Positions 1 to 13,146 of a DNA stretch of 64,000 bases are shown here, one piece after another (position 1 is the first letter of the stretch; each line of letters begins with the position of its first letter). A program made the translations under genes and the position numbers. Below the pieces are notes generated by a model. It was not told the origin of the DNA. It saw nothing but the letters and a program-made list of their open reading frames with translations, and ran no database searches. The stretch covers positions 21,817,952 to 21,881,951 of the forward strand of contig JADWOT020000006.1 of NCBI GenBank assembly GCA_036345935.2. The letters run 5' to 3'. The stretch is from Taenia hydatigena. Taxonomy: Eukaryota; Platyhelminthes; Cestoda; Cyclophyllidea; Taeniidae.

Positions 1-3000
1 AGACTGACCCAAAAACCGCTGAAACTAAATATCAAATAAGCTGACAGCTGTTTTGAAAAAAAAACCTGTTTTTTTCAGTGAAAAAAGGGTTTAAATACTG
101 CTTGTTTTTTCCCAGTTGTCTATCCCGTCTGTCATGTGAGGGAGGGTGTTAGTTACCTGACAGGTAGATGGAAAGCGGAGAAAATTCGGTGGACTGGGTA
201 AAGCGCTCTCAGCCCTTCCATCCCCCTATTGGAGGCCACTCTTATGTCAAGACGAATCGGGTGTGTCAGCTGCAACTGCCCTTTTATGATATGCAAGGCG
301 TACTCTCTGAGTAGTCTGGAGACGGAGCAGTGCCTGAGAAGCCCTTTTTCCTCACAAGTGGTCAGCAGAGTAGCTTTTAAAGCCACCTGTCAGCTGTCAA
401 TAAAAGATAGGTCAACTTTACTTGCCAATTTTCTACGCACATTCATTTTTTGCCAGTATTTGCAGAGACTAAGCAACTGCGGTTTGTATTAAAGAAGGCA
501 AATTAGGAGGCAGAAACCCCAGCAACTCAAAATGCCTACTTAGTTGTGTGCACTATTTAAACAAGCGTCACTTTAATGCATAACCTCCATTCTCTGGTGA
601 AAAGCAGGAGAAGTTAACCAAAAGATGTCATTTGCAGTCGCCAATTCGCTGTTTGAAAATGAAAAAAAAAGGTGGAGAGAAGAGGAGAGAAATGCCCAAG
701 ACAGGGAAGGAGCGGAGAGAAAGGGAGAGGAGGGGGGTAGAGAGGGACCTACAAAGCCAGTGACGCCAAAGGTTTTAAAGTGATATCGTTCTCTTACAGG
801 CTCTAGGCATTGGCATAGTTACACTCAGATCTTTTATGAGTCAATTTAGTGCTGCAAAAAATATCCACTTGAAGAATAAAGAGAGTGCTTAATTTAGACG
901 CATACTATAATTCTGATAGATCCACTCGGTCCGCCTATTTGGCCTTCCTGAAGCGGTGCTGCTCCAGACTGGTCGAGTTCCTTCTTATCATTAACAAAAC
1001 AGACAGTTTAAGGTGATGTCTCCAACGGCAACGCGTTCGAATCCACAGGTTAAGTAGGAAGTTGGCAGCTTGACCAGTCTCATGGTCGGGAAAACTCCTT
1101 AGAGGGGAGATAAAGTCTTCCACAAGGCGCATTTCCGGATCCAGGGCAAAAATATTGCAATTTCATCTAGCCAAAAGGAAAAGAAAGGAGGTGAGCTATC
1201 TTTGTCACACAGTGCAGAGACAGTTGCAAATAGTTTTTGAGGATGGTGTCACTTGAGTTATTAATTGCTCTCTTGTAAAAAATGGAACCGGAAGCAACTG
1301 CCAAATTGGTATTGAGGGCGAGATTTTTTGCAAGGTATGTTTACGAAGAAACAACCATCCACAGTAGAGGCGTCTCTTCTGTGACATTCAGATTTGACGC
1401 CATCAAATGCTGCGTAATGTGTTGCCTCAGAGTGTGAGGGAAGAGGGTAGCGTTCAAGGTAGCCAAACCTCTACCCAGGAAGGAAAATAAACGAGAGCTA
1501 GTAACCCTAATCTGGGATGTTTTCCGCAACTTTGACAAAATGTTGCCTTCACCTTCAATAACCGTTAATTTCTCACCCTTTCTCCGCCCCTCCCTGCAAT
1601 CGTTCTGCTCTCTTTGAGAAGCGTCGTTTATCTACAGGGAAAAGTTCTCACACATCTGTGATGCATGGTTGTCCGCTTTGAACTCCTTCCTCTTCATGCC
1701 CCATCTTTTGGATGGATTCGATGGATGCGAGGCTGACGCGAAAACCTAAGCCTCCCTTCTCGCCTCTCTGTAGATTTGCTCACCTACAGCAAGTCGGGGG
1801 AAAAGGGATTTATTGCGGCGAATCAGGGACTTGCGAGAACATCCAGGCCTCACCTTCTCGCTCACTCTCCAGCCCTACTGTCAAAACGTCAAAAACTGTT
1901 GACTCATCTCACGCTTTTAAAGGGTCTATATATGACGAAAGTACAAGGCAAGGCAATTAAGGCAGGAAATAACCAGTCAAATGCGCCCTCCAAATAGCAG
2001 TTTACTGAAGCCTGGGGCAATTTATGCCTCTTCTGTTTTTCCAAGACATAAACACGCACACACCCACCCACATCCACACAAATGGCGCATTTATTTGGGG
2101 CCAATAAATGAGAGAGAGAAAGACAGAGAGAGGAGGAGGAGCGAGGGTGAGAGGGCAGGAGAGTTTTGAAAGAAACATTAATAAAAAAGCGGGAAAATTT
2201 TATATCGGTCAGTTATGAGGACGAAGTAAGCGCGTTGGCACCTGGGAGACTTGCATTCCATCAAAAACGGGGAGAGGTTGGCCGCCCAATCACCGACTGA
2301 CCGCTCAGAATCGAGAATTTCCTTCTTCTCACCAAGACTAAAATTGGTCTTTTTTTCCAGGACATACTAATCTATTTTCTCAATCTCCTACTCTCAAATT
2401 TTTTCTCACGTTCATGGTTGGAGAAATCTTTTGCAAGGAGGTCGATTTTTTCGTACGAGGAGAGGTGATCAAGACAGACATTGGTGACAAATTGTTGTTG
2501 ACACAAGGAAAACTCCACTCAGAAAAGCCTTTTAGGGGAATGCAGCAGTCAACCTGCACGACCTGATAAAAAACTTAGCACTCTAGATGAGTCATGGGCT
2601 ATACTCAGGGTACTACCATGTATGGTACGTTGTTGACTGAAAACCAATCAGAACACGCCACCTCCGGACAGTGACTGTGCTTTATTGTAGAGTCCATATC
2701 TGGTCATTTGTCTGCTCTGGACGCCTATGATTGGCTGTCGTGTCGTGAGCAAGGCCGCTGTCAATATGGAGGAGTGATCGTGCTGCAACTTTCCATGCGG
2801 ATAGTTTTGGCGCGCCTTACTTCCACTTTAATAGTCCAGCTCGTTTTGTTTTAAAAAGGAAGTAAAAGCTTTGTTTTGAGCTGAAGGCTATAGGGCATCC
2901 ACGAATTGTACCACTGTCCTAACTTACCAGGACTTCGAGTAGCCTGAGACGCCTTCGGGGTTATGGCCTTTAGAAAGACTGCTACCTAGTAGAAGGTCGT

Positions 3001-6000
3001 TCGTTGCGCACAGGTGAACGTCCAATGGTTTATCAATCACCTCAATCGTTTGGTGCCTTGGGTAACGTTGAGCAAACCAGCTTACGACGTTCACACAACT
3101 AGTCAGTACAGTGACACTCACTAGACAGTCCTGAAAATAGTTCCGGATTCACTTAAAACACTTTATTGTGTTTGAATTGACCAAATTCCAATCCTCCAGT
3201 TATTGTGAGGGGAAAAAGGCGCTGCGTAATTAATCCAACGCTCGACAAATGCAAAAAGGTTCGTGTTCCTACATCGTCTAAATAGAGAAGGAAAGAGGTA
3301 GAAGGGTGACTGGTCTCTGAGGAATGTTAAATTCCTCAACAAGGCATTTTATTAGGGAAGGAGAGAGCGAGAAAGTGCATTATTAGTGGTGGATACGACA
3401 GTGGGCGATTTTAGTAATCCCATACTTAACATAAATCGCGGTGTTGCTGCTTGTCATACCACACCGCAGCCAGCCAACCGGGTAAAACAATCCCCCAGAA
3501 CCATGATAAATAGATGGGGTTGACTTCACATTCACAGTGGGTTGGACTGCACATAGAACACACTACCAGCAAGCCTTAAACACTAAACAGGCAAAAAAAT
3601 GCCTCCATTAGCATCCACTTCATTACGTTATCTTACTGAGTGCATCCACTTACCTTCTGATTGTGTCACAAAAAGTCAAAACGGAAGCAGGATCCTATCA
3701 GATAAAATGGAAGTTGGTTTAAGAAATAAGAATACTTTAATCTTTTGGGGGTACTGGAGGGTATGCTACTGATAGGCAATTTAAGTAGCCGTCGAAGTAA
3801 CATAGATGAAACAAAAAGTGCTGCCAATTTAGTAACACGAGTTTGAACTATGTAAAAAGGTCCTCTACTTAAGATGTTTAGGCTAGCTGAGACAAGTTAA
3901 TCCTTGTTTACTGAGAAAGGTGCATCAACAATATTTCACCCACGGAAGGAATTAGTAGACATAGTTGCCGCAAAGCGGATGGCTTATCTTGAGGCACAAG
4001 CCTACGACGTTGTGATGATTGGTGGCTCTAAGATAGGATGGGTTAAGAGTCGGTAAAATGTGGCTTTGGCTATCATCTTAGAGCTCTGGTGATCTGTTTG
4101 TGTCATTTTCAATGTCCTTGATGTGGGTGTTACAAGGTCTTAGGAATTATTCCTATCGAAGAGACTCTTAAATGTATTTTATACAATTTTCCCCTTACCT
4201 AAAACCCAAATATCCCCAGGACACCAAAGATCCCTCAAGTAGCCTTACAAAATATAGCAGCTGGGGAGGGCGAGGCAATGGGACACAGTGGAAAATCTTT
4301 TAGAAAGACTGCTAAAGAATTGCGTACGGCTCGGAACTAACTGGCAATCAACAGGAAAGGGAAAGTCGTAGAAGGTGGACAAATAGGTGTTAGCAGGTTT
4401 TCGAATTGATTCTCAGATTTCGCTACATGGGGAGAGATTTTCGAGCAACTGACTAACCGGCTGACTGGTCCTGGAGTGTACTACACCATTAAGCGAACGC
4501 GCACATCCATTAGTTGCCTTCAAGCAATCCACCCTTTACCCACTCCGCACACATACAACGCCTGTCACCTCATGCATGGGAGAGTGCGCTGCATTGAGGC
4601 TTGTTGACCCATTGATACAAAGACGCACACCTTCAAAGTGCGCAAGGAAAACGTCCGCTGTGGGAACAGACAAGACAAATCAAGACTGGACAGGAGACAA
4701 GAGTCTTCACTACATCTTGAACGCTGTTACAAAAGGGACCCGCAAGACGATGTCCATTTAGAGGCATGAAGCAGTGTGAGGGAGAGAATGCCTTACTTCA
4801 CCCTCCCCATTCGCCTGGATGCTCTTCCTTTACCTACGAAACCACAGTCTAAAGACGAAAAGCGAATGGGAAGCAAAAAATGCCAGAGAAAAAAAACTTT
4901 TTCCCTTGACTTTTTGGCACTAGATAAGGAAATATTTTGAGGTTTAGCTTAAAATTTGTACTGTTATTCTTTTTTCCTGTTGTAGCGGAAAGAGGAGCCA
5001 GTGAAAAGTTACTTAATTCCCAACAAATATGCGAATTCTCTCCACGGGTGAAAATTCTTCCATTAAATTTTAAGTTATTTTGAAAGACGGTTCAGTTATA
5101 ACTACGCTTAAACGATTTTACCAAATCTTATCAGGAAGACAGGAAGGAGGAAGAGAAGTAAGAAGGAAAAAGCATGCCTCCGAATTTTAACTCTCCATAG
5201 TTACATAAAATTAAGTATTTATTGCCTGAAAATTTCTTGAAATATTTGAAAATTGCATTTTTACTTAATGTGGTAATGATAAGCTTGGCAGCGAATAGAC
5301 CTAATTGAACTCAGCGATATTGGATTGAATTTTTGCTTAAAATAAGTAAATTACTTTGCATTTTTATTGACGTATGTGCGTTTCGTCAAAGCTACGTGTT
5401 TTGATTGTGGTTCGCCATATTGGATCCTTTCATACGGTAAATAAAACAATTTAGACTTTTTTAGGAGAAGGCCCCCCTTCGGGACACACCTCTCGCACAT
5501 TCCAAAGAACCTTGAAACTGGCGTTCTTGTGTAGCCTCCTTGATTGATTAACATCATGGGCAGTTGGATTTCACATATTCCAACGGTCACTTGTTAGACC
5601 AAGACCAACCAATGTGTTATAAATGCACAAGGTTGGGACCACCTTGTGCTTCCACCAGTCGCCCGTCACGTAGGTACACCCCGTGGCATCTGGCTTACGC
5701 GCTCTGTGGGGCGGTGGGGCACTGAAGTCCTTCCCCCTACCTCGAATATCCACACTAAATTTTAACTGCAGGGACACTTTTCCTTATATGGTGGCTCACG
5801 TTGTTAGGGCTCTAAAATGATGTAAATGTCTTGTTTAATGCTCAAAATTTTCTTGTAAGTTCCCCACCGTAGCAGTGCTTCAGGAGCCCCCCTCATTCGA
5901 TGGCCTTTCTTGCGTTACGACTACATGTTTGCTTGTTTGTTTGTTGTCATTGACTTCCCCAAAAACTTTCCCAATTTTTTACTGGACTGCATTCCTAAGC

Positions 6001-7651
6001 TGCATTAAGGCAGGACAAAGGTTGAAGGTCGCAGGATTGGCCAGAGGGAAGTAAACATAGGATAATTAAGCGTGCCTTCGAGCGCAGTTTCTCTGCACAT
6101 ATTATGGTAAATCGGTCTAACGCATCGACCACCACACCGTTGTCGGTGTTTGAAAAACCACCAACGGTAGTCGTTAACTCGCTTGTCTTGGATTGAAAGA
6201 AGATACTGGACATTTTTCCCATAAATGACGTATCTCAGCCGTTCTGCGCATCCTGGAGGTTATGTTCCTCTTATCAACAGCATCAAAGGGGCGCTATTGC
6301 CTTGTTTTATGAGGCTCCCGACTAGACGAGACGTTACAACGAGTGCATTATACACGCCACTTGCCAGTCATGGGAACATTCGCCAAGGAAGCGGTGTTAT
6401 TCACTGCAACATAGAATCTCAGACAGCCGCATTTTGCCTTTACTCTTCCTCCGAAAATCGCTGTCTTTCAATGCTGACACCAGGAGTGTGCAATTGGGAC
6501 AGTAGGTAGTCAACTACATGGGTCCCAAGATCGGTGTCCATCTGGATCGGAGGAGAAATAGGGCGTTCCGGCATGGTGTGTGCAAAGTCAGAGAGGCCGA
6601 ATGAAGTCATATTGAAGGAGACTCTCTAACCTTTACAATGCTAAAAGTATGTCTTGATAGCAACTGGATAAACAGGCATCTGTCAAACCCATCTCCAATC
6701 ACTCAGCTGCCCCTGTTCTGAGTGATTCAAGTGCAGTGAACTATAGCCATGATAAAAACTGTAACCTAACCTACATCGTCGAAAGCCGTTCACCTGCAGT
6801 AACGTAGCACTGGCCAGAGAAGCATTAGTCATGATTCCGTCATAAATTTTTATTAACCCAATCTATGGAGTCTTCTGACTTGTTTTAGTGGATTGCCTAT
6901 GGTCCCGCCTACGGCCACCAAGACGCTTCAAGTGCTGCACCAAGCCTTCTGCCAACACGAAATCTAGGAGGCGCTGGCCACTGTCGGCATGCTACCATTT
7001 ATTTTCACCCTCTGCCACCTCTAACGGACAATCGGATAGGGTCTTTGATATGCCCAAAGTGTTTATGGAAATCGGTTTCCGTTCGTGTAACGTAGTGGTA
7101 GTTCAAGCGTCACTCATTTGCCCCAAGGCATCTGAACCGAGATTTTCAGTCTGGCTATAAATTTACACTAGTGGCTTATCAATGATTATCGGGAGGGGGA
7201 GACACCATTGATAGATGGTCAGAATGAGGTGGACTCGTCCACGGTACACAGGGGGACCAAAAGCTAAACACTTCTCTGCGTATGTGCGCAAGAATCTTCT
7301 CGTTAAATCGTCTTGTACACAAAAATGGCTGTCTGTTAGGCAAAGAATCTGGCTCTAGGAATCGGTTTTGCTAAATTGATCTGCAAAGGATACGTTGAGG
7401 ATGCCTTCAATTACATAAAATAGTTTCCGTTCAGCCTTTAAGAAGCATGCAGTTGATAGCTACTCTCGGGATAATCTAGCTCCTTGTGCCCCCGTTCATT
7501 GCATGGGTTGGCCCCAGCGTCAACTTGCTGTTGCTGCGCTTTCTCTAAGTGCTACGCAGATCGGTCTAATTGGTCATTTATCAGACTCATAAATGGCCCA
7601 GGCTATTGAAGCGAATGTACTTTTATAAAAAAGAAAAACGCATGGATTTTT
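1..7651. other. Gene-poor, non-coding stretch
   Basis: No reading frame here has convincing codon pattern, conserved motifs or a set of phase-matched splice sites. The open frames are short (under about 95 codons) and overlap on both strands. A purine-rich tract lies at about 2108-2160. I see no RNA gene; a TTCGAATCC-like string near 1034 lacks the rest of a tRNA fold. Confidence 0.5.
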
Positions 7652-7743
7652 TGGCCCAGCGGCCAGCCTACGCAGCTCGAGCAAGATGGCCACCCCTATA
7701 ACCCTGACCAAAAACCGGTAGTACAAACAAACAAAGTACTATA
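7652..7743 (-). repeat. Truncated 3' LTR of the TRIM-like element
   Basis: About 92 bp closely match the first half of the LTR at 8234-8420; similarity ends at the TGGCCC junction at 7652, after which unrelated A/T-rich sequence follows. Confidence 0.7.
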
Positions 7744-8233
7744 TTGCCCCTCTCCTCATTCGAGCGTCGTCCCCGACGCGCCCCTCGGTACATCTCCCAC
7801 GTCAGCCATCACAACATACTCAGTGCTGCAAGAAGCACCCACGAGCTAACCATGCCAGTCGCCGACATTCCACGCGATTGAGGCGATGCATTGCACTTCG
7901 AGTTCCGTTCGGCTTGGAAACAAAGTTCTGAATAAGTGGTTCTGCCGGCCATCAGTATGTCCGTAGGGAGGCGTTAGCACGCCAATCTCCTTAAGCAAGT
8001 ATATTAGGGGTAATCTTCGGAACGAAACTTTTTAGGTGGTCCATGGCTAGTGTCGCTTCAATTGTTAATACCTTTCTTGTAGAATACGGGGTTGGGGTAG
8101 ATGCCGGAGACGGACGTCGTTCGTGGCCCATCCGTAGCATATGCACTTCTTTCGCACTGCTGCAACATGCCACAGGCGGTAGAGGTCGGGATAGAGACCC
8201 TATAGAGTCGGGTCCGCTTTCCGTTGCCACCAA

Positions 8234-8420
8234 TGTAGCGTCCCGAGGCTCCCTCGAAGGCAAGAGAAGGCAGAATACTAGGATGGAATGTATGCATTCA
8301 ACGGGCAGAGGGAAATAGACCGCTGCCATGGCCCAGCGGCCAGCCTACGTAGCTAGGGCAAGATGGCCAACCATATAACCCTGACCGAAAACCGGTAGTA
8401 CAAACAAACAATGTACTACA
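8234..8420 (-). repeat. Complete 5' LTR of the TRIM-like element
   Basis: 187 bp with TG...CA ends in minus orientation. It shares long blocks with 7652-7743 and with the plus-strand copies at 24104, 24482 and 25199, notably the CCATGCCAGCAG-like and TTTTGCCTTCGAGGGAG-like blocks. Confidence 0.75.
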
Positions 8421-8671
8421 ACTACCGCATCCAAAAGTTAATTAATTTCTTGTCTTGTCTTTTTTTCACAACAGCGTCACACATATGTGACACGCGGTCT
8501 ATAATTCCTAGTTATGGTTGATTGCATTGAATTATCAGTGCTACGGTCCCTTCAAAAACCAAAGATTACTACAAGCTTGTAATTTTGTGGATACTAAACA
8601 AATTTTCGTCAGCTTATTTAATTCCATCCAAATGGTGGGCTTCCCCGGCACCTTAAAAATTCCCGCCTTAA

Positions 8672-9178
8672 TTGGCAATGCGTAAAAAGATAAATGGATC
8701 GAGCATCAACTTTGTTTCATCCAAACAAATAGTGTGCAGCTGTCCTGATGGTGTTTTTGTTTTTCCAGAGGTAGAGTGGGAGAAACAGAAGAAGCAATTA
8801 AGAACCGAAGCAACACTAGACACGGAAGCATTTACGGTGCTACGAGATAAAATCCCTAGTCTATCCCATTGTCTGAATTTAGAGAAAGGAAATTCAAGAA
8901 ACCACTAAACATTGTTAAAATGAGTATACACAGCCAAAGAGGCAGAGTGGCACCGCCTTCAGGATAGCAAGTGGTGCATGGAGCGCGTTTGCTGTAGACG
9001 AACTGTACAAAACAGGGAAATCTTCTTTCTCTCAACACAACTTCGGAAAGAATTGAAGGATTCTAAGTGCCTTCTCATTTCTAGGTCATTGTTGTCAACC
9101 GACAGATGCTTCCTACAGACTGGGTTTGGCTGTAACGTGACCCGATGGATTGACGAATTCATCGCCATCCATAACTAA
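8672..9178 (+). other. Two doubtful open frames, possible exon relics
   Basis: An open frame ends at 8908 and carries a charged stretch (EVEWEKQKKQLR) right after a good pyrimidine-rich acceptor (TTTTTGTTTTTCCAG, about 8754-8768). A second frame ends at 9178 and includes HRLQDSKWCMER. I recognise neither, and no donor links them in phase. They may be exons of an unrecognised gene, relics, or chance. The rest of 8421-11673 shows nothing coding. Confidence 0.15.
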
Positions 9179-10684
9179 CGTGAGTCTTCATAACTTTTCC
9201 CACTCAAAGGCAGAACTTTGTAAACGTTCACAAAAGGCAGTTGTAGGCGTTGCCATGCTTCGAAAGCGCGCTTTCTACTAGTGATGAGCAAATTTACGAA
9301 GCTAAAAAAGTCGGTTCATTCAAACAACTGCTACTCTATTCCTACTTAACGAGATAAACAACCTTTGCCCATGAATTCGTCCCGCGAAGCTCTGGGATGC
9401 GTTTCTGTCCTCTTTTTGCATACCCTTTCGCCTCCCTCAATCACTCTCCAATTTTTGAATGAGGCAGAAAATTTGGCTTACAAATTTAAACGGACCAATT
9501 GTTCCAGCCTTATCTCGCCTCCACATCTTTGCCTCCATAAAAGGGCATAAAAGTTGGCGACTTTTGAAGTTGTCCCTTCTTCTCATCCAGTTGTAAGTGC
9601 TCTCCCTCTATGGAAGAATTTTTGAAGCGCTAAAAGTTATCCCTGCTAGGCAGCATTTTTACTCTTTCTCCACAGTTAATCCTGTCTCTTCTAGCTCTAA
9701 TTATTTATGAGGGAGTACATGTAGGAGAAAAGGTGTAGACGTCTCCTCTAACTCCCTCCCTGTCCCAATCGACTAGGTGGGGCTTGCAGACAAAGTAAAG
9801 AGGAGAAACGATGGATTTTCTGTTGATATATTACGGCGCCTTAAATGAGGATATTCAGTCGAGACCATTCAAGCATCAAGGGTACTTAATTTCAAGGTGT
9901 CAGGAAATGAAACAGTGGAGTTGAGAGCTAAAAATGGGCTAAACCACTTTAAAACATCATCAGCGACTGTAGTGACGCTTCTTCGGATTCAAAAGCCGTC
10001 ACACTTTCAACGGTAGAACTCTTTAAGTCAAGTGTTCGCAGTTCCCAAAAACAGATTTTTTATTGGAGTCCTCTTTGGGGAGTACCAAGTCATATAAATG
10101 GCTGATTTTCAAGTCATTTTATTACAAAAATTGTTACAGTTTCATTCACCTTTTGCGACCAGACTGAACACTTCAATTGAAGGCACCGTTCGAGGTGGCT
10201 TGCTTCTCCAAAGAGCAGAGGAGAGGAAGGGGGAAGGATTACCCTAATATCATCGAAGAGGCTGCGTTATGCAAGAAGGCAAGGAAAAAAAAGCATATCC
10301 TTGCTTTATCACCAACCGAAGTGACTAACGAGGATGCGTCTAATAAAGAGGCATAAATGTCTACTCCCATTCCCTTCCGCCTCACCCTACCACTTGGTGT
10401 ACTTTAAGGGTTCCAAATCGCTCCTATTCCTCCGCAGCAGAGGGGGAAGATAATAGTTAGGCTAGAGTAATCAGTGCGCCTATTAACTCATCCCGGTGAG
10501 AGAATAACAGGCAAGACGAGGAGAGGATGGGCAAGTCTTATCATACCCGTGCTATCTTAATGAGCAAACTCTCCCTCCGAACTATTATTGTCTGCAATAA
10601 CACCTGATTCGTCCAACAAATTACTCATTCGGTGTGATCCCGTCCCTCTATCTCTCGCTTGTTCTCCCTCTCCCTGTCTCTGAA

Positions 10685-10760
10685 TCTCTCTCTCTCACTC
10701 TCCCTCCCTCCCTCCCTCCCTCCCTCCCAACCTCCCTCCCTCCCTCCCTCCCTCCCTTTC
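10685..10760. repeat. Pyrimidine-rich microsatellite (CT)n then (CCCT)n
   Basis: A run of CT dinucleotides passes into CCCT tetranucleotides with one CCCAA interruption at about 10727-10731. The open frames across it on both strands translate to low-complexity repeats and are artefacts. Confidence 0.95.
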
Positions 10761-11673
10761 TCGACGAGCGTTGTTGCTGCAGATGTAATAAAACGGTTGT
10801 TCCAACGAAGTGGAGACAAAATAGTCACCATGCAATTGCGATCTTATCCACTTGGATTTGGGCGAACTCACTAAGCTTAAAATGGTAAGTGGATTTTTTG
10901 TCTACAACTCGTAACACATTATTTAAAAACACTCAAAAATCGTCTGACTATATTTTAATTACAGTGCACTGTTTTGCCTTCCACGGGATATACTACTAAA
11001 ACCATTTAAGCCACCGAAATCGCAACTTGATAGTGATCGATTAACCCATCCAATCAGAAAGCATGAGGGGAAATAAATCACTGCTATATTATATGATATC
11101 GTATGTTTGAGCCATATTAATGATGCAGAGACCTTGTAAAGGGCTACCGACAGGTTCGCAATGCTACGTCACAGTGAAACTACAAAATGCGGCGGCTGAA
11201 GTGGCCATCTCTTCGAAATTTCTATGATCATTAGCAAAATCTGGCCTCCCCATTGATTTATTTTTGAGTTCACCACCAGTTGTCATTTTTCCCGGGGAGG
11301 AGGAAATAGAGGGCTGGTACGAGTAAAATGTGAAATTCCCCTTATGATTCAAAACTATGCCTGCTGGAGTGTTTCGCACCGTTTAAATGAATCAGTTTAA
11401 AGTAATTAACGCAGGCTTACAGCGGTAAAATATCTGCAGCCCATTCTTTTTTTTCAAATAGGAGGACGGAAAATAATCTGCCTATTTCGCCTCCTTGCAT
11501 ATCAAAATGACATTTATCTGTTTATCGAAGAGGCCTGAGTGACGTCAATGGGGTGTGGCTAAAAGGACCTCCGCAATGGGACTACCATCGCCGAGACTGA
11601 TCGATTTTCCTCTGTCATGCTAAACGTGGTTATCACGTTGTAGAAGAGAAGGGCGGTCAGGCCAAAAGCAGTA

Positions 11674-13146
11674 ATGGAGGCCATAAAAGCTGCCTCAGCC
11701 ACTCATAGCATGGTATCGGACACGGCGGAGGTTCAAGTAGACGAAGTCGAGAGCACTCAGAAGAGGGCGGAAAAGGCTAATCAAACTTGTCATTTCAAAT
11801 CCCCAAAGGGTGGAAGAAGGCGTCACGCCATCCGCAATAACAATTTTACCAATGAAAAGACAGGATCAAGGAAAGGTTTTTCCAGGAGATCTTTACCCTC
11901 CTATATTAGGTCCAAATTTGCAACGATGACGATTGGAAATGGAAATCGGCCCCTCTGGGCTCCCCAACTTGACTTAAATAGGGGGGAGGAGGAGGAGGAC
12001 ACGGCTGGTGACTTGATCAGTTGCATTTATGTCACTTCATGTGATGGTAGCAACTATCGGGTCACCTTTACAGTCGAGAGGGCTACTCTTGAACCCCTCT
12101 TTCTTATCCCGCGAAATTCACCTCCAACTCAGAATGAAAAGATCAGTCAGATCACTTCGCGCATGAGGGTCTATGAGGACCCGGGAAAACTGAATTATGT
12201 GGCTGTCAAACGACCCAAATTCAGCCTAATTGAGAGCACGATTTCAGCGAAACCAGCTCCACCAATCCAGGTGTATATCACGGGTCCAGTTGCCTCCAAA
12301 ACGGGCGCGGGTTGCATTAGTAGACCCGAAAAACCCCACATCACTGGATTCATCTACATCAACACCGATGGTTTTATCCTGAAGGTGAAGGTCCCACCTC
12401 TCTCCATCACGAAAATTCGGCATCCCATTACTGAGGAGGTGCGTTCCACCATGGAGCGTCTAAAAATGCCCTGTTCAGAGGAATATAAGAATAAGGCGCA
12501 TTTTCTGATTCGATTAGGCAATGACATTTTCCGAGTGTACTTTGACCTTATCAACTGCGTTGTAACCAGACTGTTCGAGCACAAATCTCTTGCTGTCCAG
12601 ACTGAAAATCACATGATAATTCGACAGTGCTTCAGCTACTTTACCAATAAACGAGTAAATCTGCAACTACCCGAAAGTACTTACATTTACAACGACCCCA
12701 TGGTAAAGATTCGTCGGGTAAATCATTACTTTGCTAATTTAAACATTGCTCCTCTTTGGAAGTACAAAATGTATCAAAAGCGGATCACCCGATTGCGCGA
12801 TCAGAATACAATGGAGGGAGAGATAGAAAAGGTGGTAAAACGAGCTCATGGATCAACTATAATATTTGATGGATTTGATTCCATAGTTACAGCCGTAGGT
12901 GGCCTGATGCATGGCAGTGTGATGCAGGGTGACGAGGCCTATGAGGCGAAAATTCATGCATTTTTGGGAGACCGAAAGAAGACTGAAACCGAGAGGTTGC
13001 TAAGCGAATGGAGATATGAGGAAGAGGAGGAGCTGCAACGAGAAACGAATGTCAATGTGAATTCATATCGACGACATTTGTGGGAGAGTGAAGAGGTGGA
13101 AGAGACCTTGGAGAGCTTGAATATGCCTTCTACTGTTGTAAACTAG
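11674..13146 (+). CDS. Intronless orphan protein, 490 residues, unknown function
   Basis: An uninterrupted frame of 490 codons, far longer than chance frames nearby, with an ATG in fair context (GTAATGG) and a TAG stop. I do not recognise the family. Residues 1-90 are polar and basic (GGRRR at 47-50, SRKGFSRRS at 65-73). Residues 105-109 are acidic. Residues 115-400 look globular and may contain two related units: about 117-183 and 276-353, sharing a YRV-F / FRV-F strand, a later LF, and a YEDP / YNDP motif. The tail (440-480) is glutamate-rich and probably helical. No signal peptide or membrane segment is seen. It is intronless, unlike the zinc-finger, CCDC146 and Hv1-like genes but like the DRC9-like gene, so a retrocopy origin is possible. 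Coding status is well supported; function is unknown. Confidence 0.8.
   Translation: MEAIKAASATHSMVSDTAEVQVDEVESTQKRAEKANQTCHFKSPKGGRRRHAIRNNNFTNEKTGSRKGFSRRSLPSYIRSKFATMTIGNGNRPLWAPQLDLNRGEEEEDTAGDLISCIYVTSCDGSNYRVTFTVERATLEPLFLIPRNSPPTQNEKISQITSRMRVYEDPGKLNYVAVKRPKFSLIESTISAKPAPPIQVYITGPVASKTGAGCISRPEKPHITGFIYINTDGFILKVKVPPLSITKIRHPITEEVRSTMERLKMPCSEEYKNKAHFLIRLGNDIFRVYFDLINCVVTRLFEHKSLAVQTENHMIIRQCFSYFTNKRVNLQLPESTYIYNDPMVKIRRVNHYFANLNIAPLWKYKMYQKRITRLRDQNTMEGEIEKVVKRAHGSTIIFDGFDSIVTAVGGLMHGSVMQGDEAYEAKIHAFLGDRKKTETERLLSEWRYEEEEELQRETNVNVNSYRRHLWESEEVEETLESLNMPSTVVN

Larger units (their letters stand above)
7652..8420 (-). mobile_element. TRIM-like non-coding LTR retroelement, 3' LTR truncated
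   Basis: Read on the minus strand, a full LTR runs from 8420 to 8234 (187 bp, starts TGTAGTAC, ends CGCTACA). One base later comes TGGTGGCAACGG (8232-8221), in the right place and with the leading TGG expected of a primer-binding site. An internal region of about 480 bp without coding capacity follows, then a purine tract (GAGGAGAGGGG, about 7760-7748), then a second LTR copy from 7743 that matches the first for about 92 bp and stops abruptly at 7652. This is the layout of a terminal-repeat retrotransposon in miniature, a class described in taeniid tapeworms that is mobilised by proteins made elsewhere. The start of the second LTR reads TA instead of TG. Because the second LTR is cut, target-site duplication cannot be tested. 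Confidence 0.75.

Noticed and set aside
1020..1060. tRNA-like TTCGAATCC string
   Set aside because: No acceptor stem, D-arm or anticodon arm pairs at the right distances.
10625..10888. Serine/proline/leucine repeat frames and their antisense
   Set aside because: Direct translation of a CCCT microsatellite.
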